64,000 bases of DNA from Zooshikella harenae (GTDB lineage Bacteria; Pseudomonadota; Gammaproteobacteria; Pseudomonadales; Zooshikellaceae), in NCBI RefSeq assembly GCF_018837975.1, contig NZ_JAGSOY010000015.1:1-64000 (forward strand). The letters run 5' to 3'. Positions 8,856 to 18,350 of this stretch are shown here, piece by piece. Position 1 is the first letter of the stretch. Each line of letters begins with the position of its first letter. The notes under the pieces were generated by a model. It was given only the letters and a program-made list of their open reading frames with translations. It did no database searches and was not told where the DNA came from. Both the position numbers and the translations under genes were made by a program.

Positions 8856-11800
8856 TTATTTTGGTTTATTTTTGAGCATTCGTTTTTCTAGTTTTTGCCA
8901 CACGCGTAAGAGTTCACTTACACCCCAAGCTTGGGCATCACAACCACGGTGTTGATGTGGGCGGTTGCCATCAATAATTTCTGGTAACTGCCCCACACAC
9001 GCTTCATCTATTAATAATGAGGTTGATCCTAGCCAAGCAAGTGCAGTAGGAATAGCCTGTGAACCATAGCATTCAACCCACGCTTCAGCATAGGCCGGGA
9101 ATACCCAAGTCCAGGCAGTACCATTATGGTAGGCCGGTTTTCGGCAAGTGTCTTCATCTCCCCGATAGTGGCCAAAATAAGGATGTTGAGGATTATTGAT
9201 AGGTTTACCATGGAATGTAATGGCTAAGGGAGGGTGTACGGGCTGATCTGCTAAGGTTCGAATAGCACCTGGCACCAGTAATTGTTCGCAGGCTTCAAGT
9301 ATACGACGGGTGATGTCTGGGTCATTAACCGCGCCCAATGTAATGGCATAAAGTTGATTTGGCCGCAACGCATTGTCCGCTACAGCTTTTGCCGCGGGGG
9401 TGTCAGGTACGCAATGCAGGCAGTCGGCTAAGTATCCCACATCAGGAAAATAATAATATTGTGTAATGGACTTTTTCACCTGGCTGGCCAATGATGACCA
9501 ACGTGGTGTATTAGGGGCAATTTGGGCTAATAACTGTAGTGCAGCATACCATAATGCCTGTATTTCAATGGGGTAGCCTTGTCTTGGGGTTCCTGCAGGG
9601 AAATTAGTATCCATCCAGGTGAAATGAGAAGGGCTAAAAATTAACCCTGATTGTTCATCCATTTTTATCTGATTGGGGGTGCCTTGGATAATGCCATTTG
9701 CCATATCCACCAGCACGTGATGAAGCGATCGACCGGCACAGTCTCGGCCAAAAATTTCATCCCGACCAGAGGCTTGCCACAAGTCATCACAGGCAGCAAA
9801 TAACCACAGTGGGGCATCTGAGGTATCTCGATTGGAGGCATCGCTACCCCGTATCATATTGGGCAATGTACCCTGTGTCTCAAACTGAGCAAACTGTAAA
9901 ATAATAGACTCGGCTGTTGCCCAATCGCCTGCTGCAATAATTCCCCTGACCACAATCAGCGTGTCACGTCCCCAGTCTAAAAACCATGGATAGCCAGCAA
10001 TGACGGTCTGTAATTTACCGCGGCGAACAATGAACTGTTGTAGGGCGGGTTTTAACACATTAGGCAAGGATTCTGTACTGGGAAATTGTTTAGTCCAACT
10101 GGTGATGGTTTCAAGTAACACGGGCAATGTGTCGTACTGTTTGGGTGACTCGTCCGTTGAGGTGATTTGTGCTGTGATAGTTACCATTTCACCGCCAGCC
10201 ATAGGAATAGCTAAATACCCTGGGCAATATAAGTCGGAAACGGCATCGAGTCCACGTTCACCCTCTAGCGGTCGATACACCATATAGTGCCATTCAGGGG
10301 ATACATGAAATTTACCCTGAGAACTTTGTAGGGTGAGCTGGTGGTGTGGATCAGGGGTGAAACGAAAGCCTTGAGCGTTAGGCAAAATGGCTTTTGGGAA
10401 ACTGGATTCCAGGCCTGTATAGGCTTTCGTTGTTTCGTGGAAGTTACGGTTTTCAATATCGGGACGCAGCACTAAATCAATAACAGACTGGTCAGCAAGG
10501 CGATCATTGTGATCATCCTGGTGACAGCGATAAATTACCCATTGCACGGCATTTTGCTCAGAGATCATCGCCATGCCAATCTTTAATAAGACATGCTGGC
10601 CTTGCCCTACTGGCAGATGAAACAACCAATAGCCGCCCCGGTCGGGATGGCAGCCAAAAGCATCAAGGCATGCCTGGCTAATGGTTTGGGAATAGCCTTG
10701 ATAGTTAAGCCAGCCACGTATCCTGGCAAGCATAATCCAACGATCATCTGGGTGGTCTGGATGTAAGTTAGCGGCCAAAGCGGCGTCATAACGACTGCGG
10801 AGCAATCCCCACTGGCTACTGGCACGAGACATCCCACCACGATTATTGGTGCCTAGCCATAAGTGGGGATGATCGAGTAGTTGGTTGCGAAAAAAGATAT
10901 TTCGGGCTTTAGCCTGTTGACCTTCAGCTAAATACCATAGAGGGACTTCGCAAGAAATAACTTTATCTGCCGTATACAGTTTAATTTTTAGTACACGTTG
11001 TTGGTGATGCGTTGGTGTATTGAGCGGCTCAATGACCGTCATATAATGTGTACCAAACGCAAAGCTTCGCTCTTTGATGAATATGGTTTTGTTTGGCTCG
11101 CTGATGGTGAGATGAAAGGGATAAGGACAGCGAACGAGTAGCATGTGTTGTGGGGGAATCATGACTTCACGCCACTGATCTTGAGGGTACTGCCAAGTGA
11201 TGACATACGGCTCTTCAGTAAACGGGGTGATAGCGGTACAAAATGCACGCGGATCTTTTTGTAGTAATTGGCAGTAGTAATCAAGGTTAAACTCACGAAG
11301 ATCCTGACAACCCTGATAATGTTGATACAGTTTAAGTACTTTGCTTTTGATGCGTTGTTTGATCAGTTGAGCTGAAGGGAGGTGACTGTTTTTTTCATAC
11401 TGCCGAAGCTGGGTAATCATATCATGTTGGTCGGTGAGGCAGAGAACCTGGCCAGGCTTAAGATTGAGCTTTTGTAGATCTCGATCGTTGATTGGATTAA
11501 AAGAGTTACCTGACAAAAGATCATACCAGGGAGGTGGCTCTAAATGCGTCCTGTCTTTGGGCCAGCAGGCCTGACATGAGGCTTGAGTATCTAGATTCGC
11601 CACAATAAGCAGGTTCTGGTTGTTGGTATTGGGATGCCGGCACACCACAATAAAGTTTCCTGGCCCTGTTTGCAGCATATGCTGTTGACCTTGTTGGTTG
11701 AAAACCGGGTGGTGTTTTAGCAAGGTGCTCAAGCGATGAATTAAGGCTACTTGGTTGTCAATACTGCCCCAGTTGAGTGAAGGGGAACCATGCACACTCA

Positions 11801-13241
11801 CTTTTTCAGTCGCTAACCATTCAACACCATTTGCAAAGCCAAAGGCTCCCTGAGGAGAGAGGAGTGCGCAGAGGGTGGTTCTTAGCCTGGCCCAAACCGG
11901 TGATGTGGCTGCAAGTCGGTTATTATCATGGGTTTCACAGAAATGAACTGTGATGCCATCATGTTGGGAGATATCCAGTGCTTCGGGTAAATAGTGTTCA
12001 AGCTGGCTACGGTCATAGTTTTGAAATAACTCGGAATATGCCCAGTTAAAGTTAGCGTAATTTAATAGTTGCCGTGTGCTGGCAATCGGGCCACCTAAAC
12101 CTTCTAGTAGAAAAATGGTATTTGGATATTGCTGACGTACCTTTGCAATAATATAGCGCCATGCTGCATCAGGTATCATATAACCGGCATCTGCCCGGAA
12201 GCCATCAACACCACGTCGACACCAGGTCAGAAAAATATTAGCCATATACTGCCAAAGGTCTTTATGCCCATAGTCTAGCCTGGTCAGGTCTCCCCAAATA
12301 ACCCCCCAGGCACCAGGGTTTTCAATTTGGCCTGATGGGGAGCGAGCCACCCATTGCGGATGACTTTCATGTAGCCCTGCCGCCCATCCAGTGTGGTTTA
12401 TGGCAATATCGAGTAGCAGTGATCCTTGATAAGCATGAACGGCATCAACTAACTCAATAAATTGCTCTAGTGGGGTTGCTTTAGGATCGAATTCTGCCAG
12501 TGCTGGATCAACGGCAGTAAAACTGAGTGCGGCATAGGGGCTACCAAAGCGTCCCATACGCGCATAGGTTGTAGGGGTAGGGTGAATAGGGAGCAGTAAG
12601 ATATGACGACAACCAAGTTCGTTAATAATAAAGTCCAGCTCACCACGTAAATCTCGGAAAGTTCCTGAAGGGGGGATGACGGTGAATCCGGATTTATCAA
12701 AGTCTTTAAGCTGTTTATCAGAGATAGGATGACCAAAACCCAGGCCAGACTTATTTCGGCCAAATTGACGGACGAAGGCATTGTAAATGATATTGGCACA
12801 GCAGGCTTCAGCCGTATCTACATTGATAATGGTGTTATATCCAGTAGGCCATAGGGGATCTTTTTTCTTGCCAGGGAGGAAGTAAGCTTTAGCCTCAAAG
12901 TGACCCACCTCAGTTAACCCCAAGATCAGTTGGTATTCTCCATTGGCGCACTGCTTCATTGGAATATCAAACCAGTCACGGCCTAAGGAGGTTTCTTGAT
13001 AGTCAACTTCACTGATGATTTCTTGGCGTTGGATATCGGCATGACCAATGTTGGTGCGTAACCAGGCCGTTCCTTGCCAATGGTTGGGCACAGATAAACG
13101 AAATGTTATCGTGTCGCCTGTATAGTGGACTATATGTTCACCTGGCGATGGGTGTTGAAGAATTTCCTCAGACTGGATCATAACGCTGTAATTATCCCGA
13201 AACTGTCGTTCATTCACGATTATTGAATGCTTACTAAGCAT
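8856..13241 (-). CDS. Bifunctional glycogen debranching enzyme: GH13 module fused to GH133 amylo-alpha-1,6-glucosidase
   Basis: A 1461-residue cytoplasmic protein. An N-terminal beta domain (about 1-120) is followed by a GH13 barrel with all four signature regions: INHTGW near 283, GVDGFRADAG near 348 (nucleophile Asp), LLEGLGG near 380 (acid Glu) and CETHDNNR near 437. A long middle part (about 500-1050) has no motif I recognise. The C-terminal GH133 (GDE_C) module carries YPWFLDWGRDTLIVVRG near 1090, GTLPNMIRG, NRDTSDAPLW and YHNGTAWTWVFPAYAEAW. In eukaryotic debranching enzyme the same order gives 4-alpha-glucanotransferase plus alpha-1,6-glucosidase activity; I infer both here. It is the first gene of the glycogen locus, with 145 bp to the CBM48 gene. 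The N-terminal start is uncertain. Confidence 0.85.
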   Translation of the reverse strand: MLSKHSIIVNERQFRDNYSVMIQSEEILQHPSPGEHIVHYTGDTITFRLSVPNHWQGTAWLRTNIGHADIQRQEIISEVDYQETSLGRDWFDIPMKQCANGEYQLILGLTEVGHFEAKAYFLPGKKKDPLWPTGYNTIINVDTAEACCANIIYNAFVRQFGRNKSGLGFGHPISDKQLKDFDKSGFTVIPPSGTFRDLRGELDFIINELGCRHILLLPIHPTPTTYARMGRFGSPYAALSFTAVDPALAEFDPKATPLEQFIELVDAVHAYQGSLLLDIAINHTGWAAGLHESHPQWVARSPSGQIENPGAWGVIWGDLTRLDYGHKDLWQYMANIFLTWCRRGVDGFRADAGYMIPDAAWRYIIAKVRQQYPNTIFLLEGLGGPIASTRQLLNYANFNWAYSELFQNYDRSQLEHYLPEALDISQHDGITVHFCETHDNNRLAATSPVWARLRTTLCALLSPQGAFGFANGVEWLATEKVSVHGSPSLNWGSIDNQVALIHRLSTLLKHHPVFNQQGQQHMLQTGPGNFIVVCRHPNTNNQNLLIVANLDTQASCQACWPKDRTHLEPPPWYDLLSGNSFNPINDRDLQKLNLKPGQVLCLTDQHDMITQLRQYEKNSHLPSAQLIKQRIKSKVLKLYQHYQGCQDLREFNLDYYCQLLQKDPRAFCTAITPFTEEPYVITWQYPQDQWREVMIPPQHMLLVRCPYPFHLTISEPNKTIFIKERSFAFGTHYMTVIEPLNTPTHHQQRVLKIKLYTADKVISCEVPLWYLAEGQQAKARNIFFRNQLLDHPHLWLGTNNRGGMSRASSQWGLLRSRYDAALAANLHPDHPDDRWIMLARIRGWLNYQGYSQTISQACLDAFGCHPDRGGYWLFHLPVGQGQHVLLKIGMAMISEQNAVQWVIYRCHQDDHNDRLADQSVIDLVLRPDIENRNFHETTKAYTGLESSFPKAILPNAQGFRFTPDPHHQLTLQSSQGKFHVSPEWHYMVYRPLEGERGLDAVSDLYCPGYLAIPMAGGEMVTITAQITSTDESPKQYDTLPVLLETITSWTKQFPSTESLPNVLKPALQQFIVRRGKLQTVIAGYPWFLDWGRDTLIVVRGIIAAGDWATAESIILQFAQFETQGTLPNMIRGSDASNRDTSDAPLWLFAACDDLWQASGRDEIFGRDCAGRSLHHVLVDMANGIIQGTPNQIKMDEQSGLIFSPSHFTWMDTNFPAGTPRQGYPIEIQALWYAALQLLAQIAPNTPRWSSLASQVKKSITQYYYFPDVGYLADCLHCVPDTPAAKAVADNALRPNQLYAITLGAVNDPDITRRILEACEQLLVPGAIRTLADQPVHPPLAITFHGKPINNPQHPYFGHYRGDEDTCRKPAYHNGTAWTWVFPAYAEAWVECYGSQAIPTALAWLGSTSLLIDEACVGQLPEIIDGNRPHQHRGCDAQAWGVSELLRVWQKLEKRMLKNKPK

Positions 13242-13386
13242 CCCTGGCTCAACGAATCACTCCGAGGGGGTGATTGTTTTTACTATAGGGCAGATTAAGT
13301 ATAGGGCAGTCTGTTTAAAAGTAATGAGACGGTATGATGACGAGGATAAAGCAGTAGAAAGCAAAGGGGAGGAGGTTAGGGGGTGC

Positions 13387-14208
13387 TTAGGGAAGACTAC
13401 TCCCACTGATGAGTTCGTCGAAGTAAGCGTCGAATTGGCCACTGTCTTTCAGCTCTTTAAGGCCTTTATCAAACAGTTTCACTAACGCCTGATTGGCAGG
13501 GTCTTGTTTTGTTAACAATAAGTAAGCGGGGCGGGAAGTGAGTGGTTTGGTATTATTGGTAAAGAGCATCGCAATATGTCTTGGAAAGGCTTGGTATATT
13601 TGGCCATAACCAACCAATATATCCTGAGGAAATAAATCGAGTCGGCCACGTATCATCATTTTTAAGATTTGAGTGTCTGACTTAATACGATGTACGTTAA
13701 TTTTGCCTGCTTTGTCATACTCATCAAACTGATCAGAAATATGGTAGCCAATAGTGGCACCAATACGATATTTTTTTAAGTCATCTAATGTTTCCCAGGT
13801 AAAATCGAATTTTTTTAAATGAAAAAAAACCACTGTGATATTAGCAACAGGTTCTTGGCTAAAGAAAAAGAAAGGTTCTCGCTCAGGGGTTTTATACCAG
13901 AGAAAGGTGCCGTCGATAGTACCTTCTTTTGTCATTTTTAAAGCCCTAGCCCAAGGCATAATGCGGAACTCCACATCAATCTTAGACAGGGCGAAGGCTT
14001 CTTTAATGATGCGTCCAGTAAATCCTTTATCTTCAAGTGTGGGAGATATATAGGGGTACCACTCTTCAGCACCAAGTACAACGGTTTTTGCCCATACAGG
14101 ATCGGCCAAACTCAGTAGCCAATAGACAATAACAAGCTTAATGATCGACCATGTTTGTCTAGCTTTTTTGATGACTATCTGTGCATAAAAGTGCATGGTT
14201 GAAGTCAT
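13387..14208 (-). CDS. Periplasmic solute-binding protein, family 3 (SBP_bac_3)
   Basis: 273 residues. A hydrophobic signal segment IIKLVIVYWLLSLADPVWA with likely cleavage before KTVV near residue 41 is followed by the bilobal binding fold: EEWYPYISP, FTGRIIKEAFAL, MPWARALKMTKEGTIDGTFLW, then VFFHL, LDDLKKYRIGATIGYH and a C-terminal FDKGLKELKDSGQFDAYFDEL. These same blocks recur in the binding proteins at 47280, 50610, 51546 and 52325 and in the pseudogene at 18351. There is no permease or ATPase beside it. It starts 19 nt after the Bug-type gene in the same orientation. The ligand is unknown; the family usually binds amino acids or small organic ions. Confidence 0.85.
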   Translation of the reverse strand: MTSTMHFYAQIVIKKARQTWSIIKLVIVYWLLSLADPVWAKTVVLGAEEWYPYISPTLEDKGFTGRIIKEAFALSKIDVEFRIMPWARALKMTKEGTIDGTFLWYKTPEREPFFFFSQEPVANITVVFFHLKKFDFTWETLDDLKKYRIGATIGYHISDQFDEYDKAGKINVHRIKSDTQILKMMIRGRLDLFPQDILVGYGQIYQAFPRHIAMLFTNNTKPLTSRPAYLLLTKQDPANQALVKLFDKGLKELKDSGQFDAYFDELISGSSLP

Positions 14209-14227
14209 TACTTTTTAAGCGTTGATA

Positions 14228-15259
14228 TTATGGTTCATGTTGGTTTTTTTGTTGATATTGAATAATAAGTTGATTAATAAATGGTATTGCTGATTGTTGA
14301 TCCATGTAATGGGGGAGTAAATCCATATAATTGTCTTTATTAAACTGTTGAAATGAGGGGGAAGCCCATGCTTGCTGAAGCTGTTGGGTTATTCGTTTAA
14401 CGGTCTTTGGCGGTGTTGTGGCATGGAGAAAAAAACCTCGAAACCGAAACATGGGGGTGATGTTCAATTTTATATCATTTAGGGCTGGAATATTTGGGAA
14501 TCCAGCTGGCCTTTGTTTTACCAAGCTGATAATGGGTTTTATTTGGGACTTTTCCAGTAAAAATTTAACATCTCCAGGTTGTTCAATTAATGCATCCACT
14601 GAACGATTTAATAACGCCTGGTAGCGTAATTGTGGGCGGTCATAACTTTCTTGAAAAATGGAAAGGTGAAGATTCTGTTGGAGCTGATTAAGTATTAAAT
14701 ATTCCATTGAACCGGTATTACCTACATTTGCTACGGTAATAGGCGCATGACTTTGAGCAAAAGCTACAAAGCTTTCCCAGTTATTAAAGCGGCTATCATC
14801 ACTACGTACATAAATTTGGTTGTAGGTAAGCTGGGTAATACCAATTGGGATAAGATCTTTAGTTGGGTGGTAGCGGATATAGCCAGCTACATAGTTGCTA
14901 ACAAGGTTATCAGTGGCTTGAAGAATATTGCTACCATCAGCGGGTTGGCTAAAAAAAATTTTAAATGCTTCCGCGCCACCATCAGCGGGGCGGTTTGTAA
15001 CATAGACTTTCAGTGGGCTGGTATGCTCCAATGCCTGAGCCATAGCCCGGCTATGTTGGTCTGAGCCGCCACCAACACCATAAGGAACAATAATACGAAT
15101 GTTGTTTGTTGTAAGTGCTAAGCTCGTTGTTGTGACGATTAGGCTGAGACAAAGACAAAGGTAAGGATACTTGGTACACAGCATGCTAAGAAATTTGGCA
15201 AAAAAGGCTTTTGCTTGTGGTGGCGCTGTAAGTCGCTTGAGAGTGACTAATGACGGCAT
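14228..15259 (-). CDS. Bug/TctC-type tripartite tricarboxylate transporter substrate-binding protein
   Basis: 343 residues. The N-terminus has a hydrophobic stretch YLCLCLSLIVTTTSLALT, consistent with export, after a longer than usual basic leader; an internal start is possible. The mature part opens with IRIIVPYGVGGGSDQHSRAMA, the typical phosphate-loop-like start of TctC/Bug proteins, then NRPADGGAEAFKIFFSQPADG and ITVANVGNTGSMEYL. These proteins bind carboxylates for TctAB permeases, or act as orphan sensors. No tctA or tctB is in the window, so this is an orphan here. It precedes the family-3 binding protein by 19 nt, so the two may form a two-gene operon. Confidence 0.82.
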   Translation of the reverse strand: MPSLVTLKRLTAPPQAKAFFAKFLSMLCTKYPYLCLCLSLIVTTTSLALTTNNIRIIVPYGVGGGSDQHSRAMAQALEHTSPLKVYVTNRPADGGAEAFKIFFSQPADGSNILQATDNLVSNYVAGYIRYHPTKDLIPIGITQLTYNQIYVRSDDSRFNNWESFVAFAQSHAPITVANVGNTGSMEYLILNQLQQNLHLSIFQESYDRPQLRYQALLNRSVDALIEQPGDVKFLLEKSQIKPIISLVKQRPAGFPNIPALNDIKLNITPMFRFRGFFLHATTPPKTVKRITQQLQQAWASPSFQQFNKDNYMDLLPHYMDQQSAIPFINQLIIQYQQKNQHEP

Positions 15260-15304
15260 ACCTTTAACCTGCCTGTGATGATCACCCTCTAAGCATAGCA
15301 GGAG

Positions 15305-15901
15305 TTAGTGGCGTATAACGCCTACACACAACCCTTCTATCGTGAACTCATCGCGCTTCAAGTCAACATCAATTGGGGTAAAGTCATCGTTTTCTGGATA
15401 AAGCGTGACCTTATTACGCAGTTGATGAAAGCGCTTTACAGTAACATCACTGGCAATGCGGGCCACAATGATTTGGCCATTGCGTGCTTCATGGGTTTTA
15501 TGAACAGCGATTAAGTCACCTTCAAAAATCCCCGCATCTTTCATGCTCATACCTTTTACGCGCAAGAAATAGTCTGCTTTAGGATTAAAAAAGCCTGGTT
15601 CGATGGCACAGTAATTTTCGATATGTTCAGCAGCCAGAATCGGACTTCCTGCTGCAACATTCCCAACAATAGGAAGACCTGATATGTCACCATTAGGTAA
15701 ACGAATACCTCGAGAAGTTCCAGGGATTATTTCAATTGCCCCTTTACGCGCAAGGGCTTTCAGATGTTCTTCAGCGGCATTAGGAGAACGGAAACCCAGT
15801 TGCTTAGCAATTTCTGCTCGAGTAGGTGGATAACCGGTTGCTTCAATATGCTCTTTAATAAATTGCAGAATCTCAGCTTGCCGCGCTGTTAGCTTGGTCA
15901 T
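15305..15901 (-). CDS. lexA: LexA, SOS repressor and autoprotease
   Basis: 198 residues with the canonical layout: an N-terminal winged helix ([40 protein letters not shown]), the RecA-stimulated cleavage site Ala84-Gly85 in [10 protein letters not shown], the catalytic serine Ser119 in KGMSMKDAG, and the catalytic lysine Lys156 in VTVKRF. These numbers are the same as in E. coli LexA. It represses SOS genes until RecA filaments trigger self-cleavage. Two SOS boxes lie about 130-160 bp upstream of the start, so it probably controls itself. It appears monocistronic; the usual downstream partner sulA is not present. Confidence 0.97.
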   Translation of the reverse strand: MTKLTARQAEILQFIKEHIEATGYPPTRAEIAKQLGFRSPNAAEEHLKALARKGAIEIIPGTSRGIRLPNGDISGLPIVGNVAAGSPILAAEHIENYCAIEPGFFNPKADYFLRVKGMSMKDAGIFEGDLIAVHKTHEARNGQIIVARIASDVTVKRFHQLRNKVTLYPENDDFTPIDVDLKRDEFTIEGLCVGVIRH

Positions 15902-16028
15902 TACACTGTCCTGATTAACAAGGCTTGCTCAACAAAGTTCGTTTGTTTATATCCACTAAAATCTAATACCGAATGAAATGGTATACACATCAAGTGGTTG
16001 CTTAATGGCATAGCGTTACTTCATCTGA

Positions 16029-16044
16029 CTGGTATTTTATACAG
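16029..16044 (-). promoter_or_regulatory. Second, imperfect SOS (LexA) box
   Basis: CTGGTATTTTATACAG matches CTGTN8ACAG except for one base in the left half. It lies 19 bp (centre to centre) from the perfect box at 16048, a tandem arrangement like the two boxes of E. coli lexA. Confidence 0.65.
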
Positions 16045-16047
16045 TTA

Positions 16048-16063
16048 CTGTGATTATATACAG
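16048..16063 (-). promoter_or_regulatory. Perfect SOS (LexA) box upstream of lexA
   Basis: CTGTGATTATATACAG fits the gammaproteobacterial LexA consensus CTGTN8ACAG exactly. It is about 147 bp upstream of the lexA start codon, so a fairly long leader is implied if the lexA promoter sits here. Confidence 0.85.
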
Positions 16064-16366
16064 AGAGAAAATGGTTGCAAGCTAATGAGAGAGAGGCAGT
16101 ACCCGCTAATAAGACATAGAGCGCCTGATTATACTACAGGTTGGGTATATCATTAGATAGTCAAAACACTCAAAATCTTCATAAAGACTTTTCAATGCAG
16201 TTTGATCTATCTTGTAACGCTGTTTTCTAAGAACTATGGGGGGGTAATGGTAAGAGTGTATCGTCTTTTGTTCGGGATGTGACTGGCTACTCAGTAGGGT
16301 AGCCAGCAAAAATGAAAAAGTTAGAGGATCGATATTGTTTATTAGTGAGATGACCAATAACTCAAG

Positions 16367-17077
16367 CTAGTCACAAATTTTGCACGAGCAAACGGATGCT
16401 TGTCCCCACTGAGTGGTTCGCCAGTGACCCGTCCACTTGCCTCTTTGTTGTTGACAGACGCGCGGGCACTTATATTGAGCATCTTGGTTATCCCAAATTG
16501 GTCCTGCATTGATATCATAGTTGTAGCAGCTATAGCGTGGTTGGAATCGTTTCTGAGGAGGATAGCGATCTTCAGGAAAACTGTAAGGATAACCATCGTT
16601 TACTTGCTGTCTAATCATTCGCCATTTTTGATTGGACCTGCCATGAAATTGCCATACACCGACTTGTCCTCTGCTGACAAAGTGATCAAGCACAAAATCA
16701 GAATTTCGTCGATTATGTAGGTAAGGGCCTCTCCAGTACCAGCGTTGGTGTTTCTCTTTATTACATGTGTAAATGAATGCGGTATTACCTTGTCTAGGGT
16801 TACCTGCTTCAAGGCACATATGAGGTGCAGACTTAGAGTGGATACGGCCACGGCGGTCTGAAAACCAGAGCTGGTTGTCTCGTCCATGACAGTTGTAGGC
16901 TATAACAGGGGTTAGGTTGCCTGTACCATTACCTTTAACATCAAGGCAATAGCCGTTATTTGACTCAATTTGAAAGTAATTCCGGGCTTCAGCTGCTACA
17001 GTATGTGTGATAAGTAATACAAGCAATGTATAGATAGAATAAAAGGATAAACGAAGTTTGTTTTCTTTTTTATACAT
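16367..17077 (-). CDS. Secreted two-domain lectin: ricin-type beta-trefoil plus MVL-like domain
   Basis: 236 residues. Signal peptide at 1-30 (FYSIYTLLVLLITHTVAA). Residues about 33-160 form a ricin-B-type trefoil: CLDVKGNGTGN, NCHGRDNQLW, MCLEAGN and HQRWYW, with further QxW repeats WQFHGRSNQKW. The C-terminal part, about 185-236, reads YDINAGPIWDNQDAQ, KCPRVCQQQRGKWTGHWRTT and CSCKI, which aligns with the repeat of the Microcystis viridis mannan-binding lectin MVL (AGPLWSN.EAQ...G.FTGQW.T). Extra cysteines in this copy suggest disulfides. Both modules are carbohydrate-binding and no catalytic domain is seen. It could act in adhesion, chitin or mannan binding, or antagonism; the target is unknown. 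Confidence 0.75.
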   Translation of the reverse strand: MYKKENKLRLSFYSIYTLLVLLITHTVAAEARNYFQIESNNGYCLDVKGNGTGNLTPVIAYNCHGRDNQLWFSDRRGRIHSKSAPHMCLEAGNPRQGNTAFIYTCNKEKHQRWYWRGPYLHNRRNSDFVLDHFVSRGQVGVWQFHGRSNQKWRMIRQQVNDGYPYSFPEDRYPPQKRFQPRYSCYNYDINAGPIWDNQDAQYKCPRVCQQQRGKWTGHWRTTQWGQASVCSCKICD

Positions 17078-17645
17078 AGGCGATCTTCAACTTATATAAA
17101 TAATACAAATTATAAAAAAATATTAAAAATTATAATTTGTTATTTTTGTTTTGAGGTGACTAAAACGCACAGTTAAATGTATGGAATATCATTTGCAAGG
17201 GGAATACGTAATATCACGCATGAGTTTAGTATGGTGCTAGTGATTTATACCTATTAGAGGACGTGATTTTATACATAAATTGTGGCATGCTAAAAACGTT
17301 TTAGTGCCTAGCATGAAGGGTTTAATGAAGGGGGTAGTTAAATAAAACAGAGTTTATTTATATGAAATTATATTCTTATTAACTACATTTTTTAGTATAA
17401 CTTTGTAGTGTGAAAATTATACGGATGTACAAATGAATTTAGCAGTATGTTATTAAGTAGTATAACTTGCTAGGAAAGTTCCCTTTACGAAAAAATTTTC
17501 TTGGTTATGTCTATTGCAGTAATGGGTTAAAACCTTGGTGCAATATTTGAGTGTCTTGTTTGTATTAAATTGTATCATTTATAAGATATTTTTAACTTGT
17601 TTGGGAGGGGGAATGATAGCTTACATGCATCGAGGCAAATATAAA
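17078..17645. other. AT-rich intergenic region, no gene seen
   Basis: About 570 bp of strongly AT-rich DNA upstream of the lectin gene. It must hold that gene's promoter. I see no reading frame, RNA gene or repeat that I can support. Confidence 0.5.
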
Positions 17646-17669
17646 AATAAGGGCTAATAAGCCCTTATT
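17646..17669 (-). terminator. Intrinsic terminator after the small secreted protein gene
   Basis: A perfect 10-bp stem AATAAGGGCT/AGCCCTTATT with a 4-nt AATA loop. On the minus strand it is followed by TTTTTAT. Its start overlaps the stop codon of the gene at 17668-18018. Confidence 0.8.
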
Positions 17670-18018
17670 AATCATTCGTACAAGGTGTGTGCTGTTCTGA
17701 AGCAATCTGAGTTATCTGAGGATTCATACGCTGTATGGATTTTGATAACTGGCTGATAAAGCGTTGTGCACTATCAGCAGAGTCAAAGGTTTTAGCGCCT
17801 CCTCTATGGCTGTATCCACCACTAGAAGTGGCATAGCACTGGCTAGTCCAACCTCGACAACTAAGGCTAATTGCCCATAGATTCTTGGTGACTGTTGTGC
17901 ACTTGCTATCAGCATATGTGAAACTAATATGAATGGACGAACATAACATGAGTAGCAGAACTGTTAACTTTAAATACAGTTGTGATGTTTTCTTATTAAA
18001 TTGTTTCTGGGTATTCAT
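17668..18018 (-). CDS. Small secreted cysteine-containing protein, function unknown
   Basis: 116 residues. Signal peptide about 1-36 (LYLKLTVLLLMLCSSIHISFTYA, likely cut before DSK). The mature part of about 80 residues has four cysteines (KCTT, LSCRGW, QCYATS, PCTND), enough for two disulfides. It also has a serine/glycine-rich segment SSGGYSHRGG and a helical stretch DSADSAQRFISQLSKSIQRM. I do not recognise the family. It is a single-gene unit with its own terminator and is divergent from the neighbouring pseudogene. Confidence 0.6.
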   Translation of the reverse strand: MNTQKQFNKKTSQLYLKLTVLLLMLCSSIHISFTYADSKCTTVTKNLWAISLSCRGWTSQCYATSSGGYSHRGGAKTFDSADSAQRFISQLSKSIQRMNPQITQIASEQHTPCTND

Positions 18019-18350
18019 AATAAAATAAACGCAGTAAGAAGTTAATATTAGTAAAATAGTAGCAGTTTTATTATATATATTTAATCTATTTATGACTAGT
18101 TAAATTTAACTTGGTGCGATGGTTCGTGATGGCGTAAAACATCTGGTTTTAATTTGTTGCTCTAAAAATAATGACTTGCAGTAATTAACTTGATCATGGC
18201 TTCATATAATTTAGTCAGCAAGAAAAGTATCGTTTTTAAGCGTAAGAGAAAACGTTGCATAACGAGGGAAATCATTGTTGATGAATGAAGCATCAATAAG
18301 AAAGGGTTTATACTATACCCAAAACGCAGGGTTTTTAGGGGCGGCCGTCA
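18019..18350. other. AT-rich divergent spacer
   Basis: 332 bp between two divergent genes. No reading frame with a ribosome binding site. A relic of the missing signal-peptide coding region of the downstream pseudogene may lie in the last 60 bp, but the frame contains a TAG at 18336. Confidence 0.45.

Larger units (their letters stand above)
15902..16366. other. Intergenic region between lexA and the lectin gene
   Basis: Holds the two SOS boxes described separately. A minus-strand frame of 83 codons (16106-16357, TTG start) lies in it, with a hydrophobic N-terminal run but no good ribosome binding site or family resemblance. I do not call it as a gene. Confidence 0.5.

Noticed and set aside
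10000-10287. 95-codon plus-strand frame inside the debranching enzyme
   Set aside because: Antisense to a clearly conserved GH133 coding region.
16106-16357. 83-codon minus-strand frame with a hydrophobic N-terminal run, between lexA and the lectin gene
   Set aside because: TTG start without a good ribosome binding site, no family resemblance; kept only as a remark.
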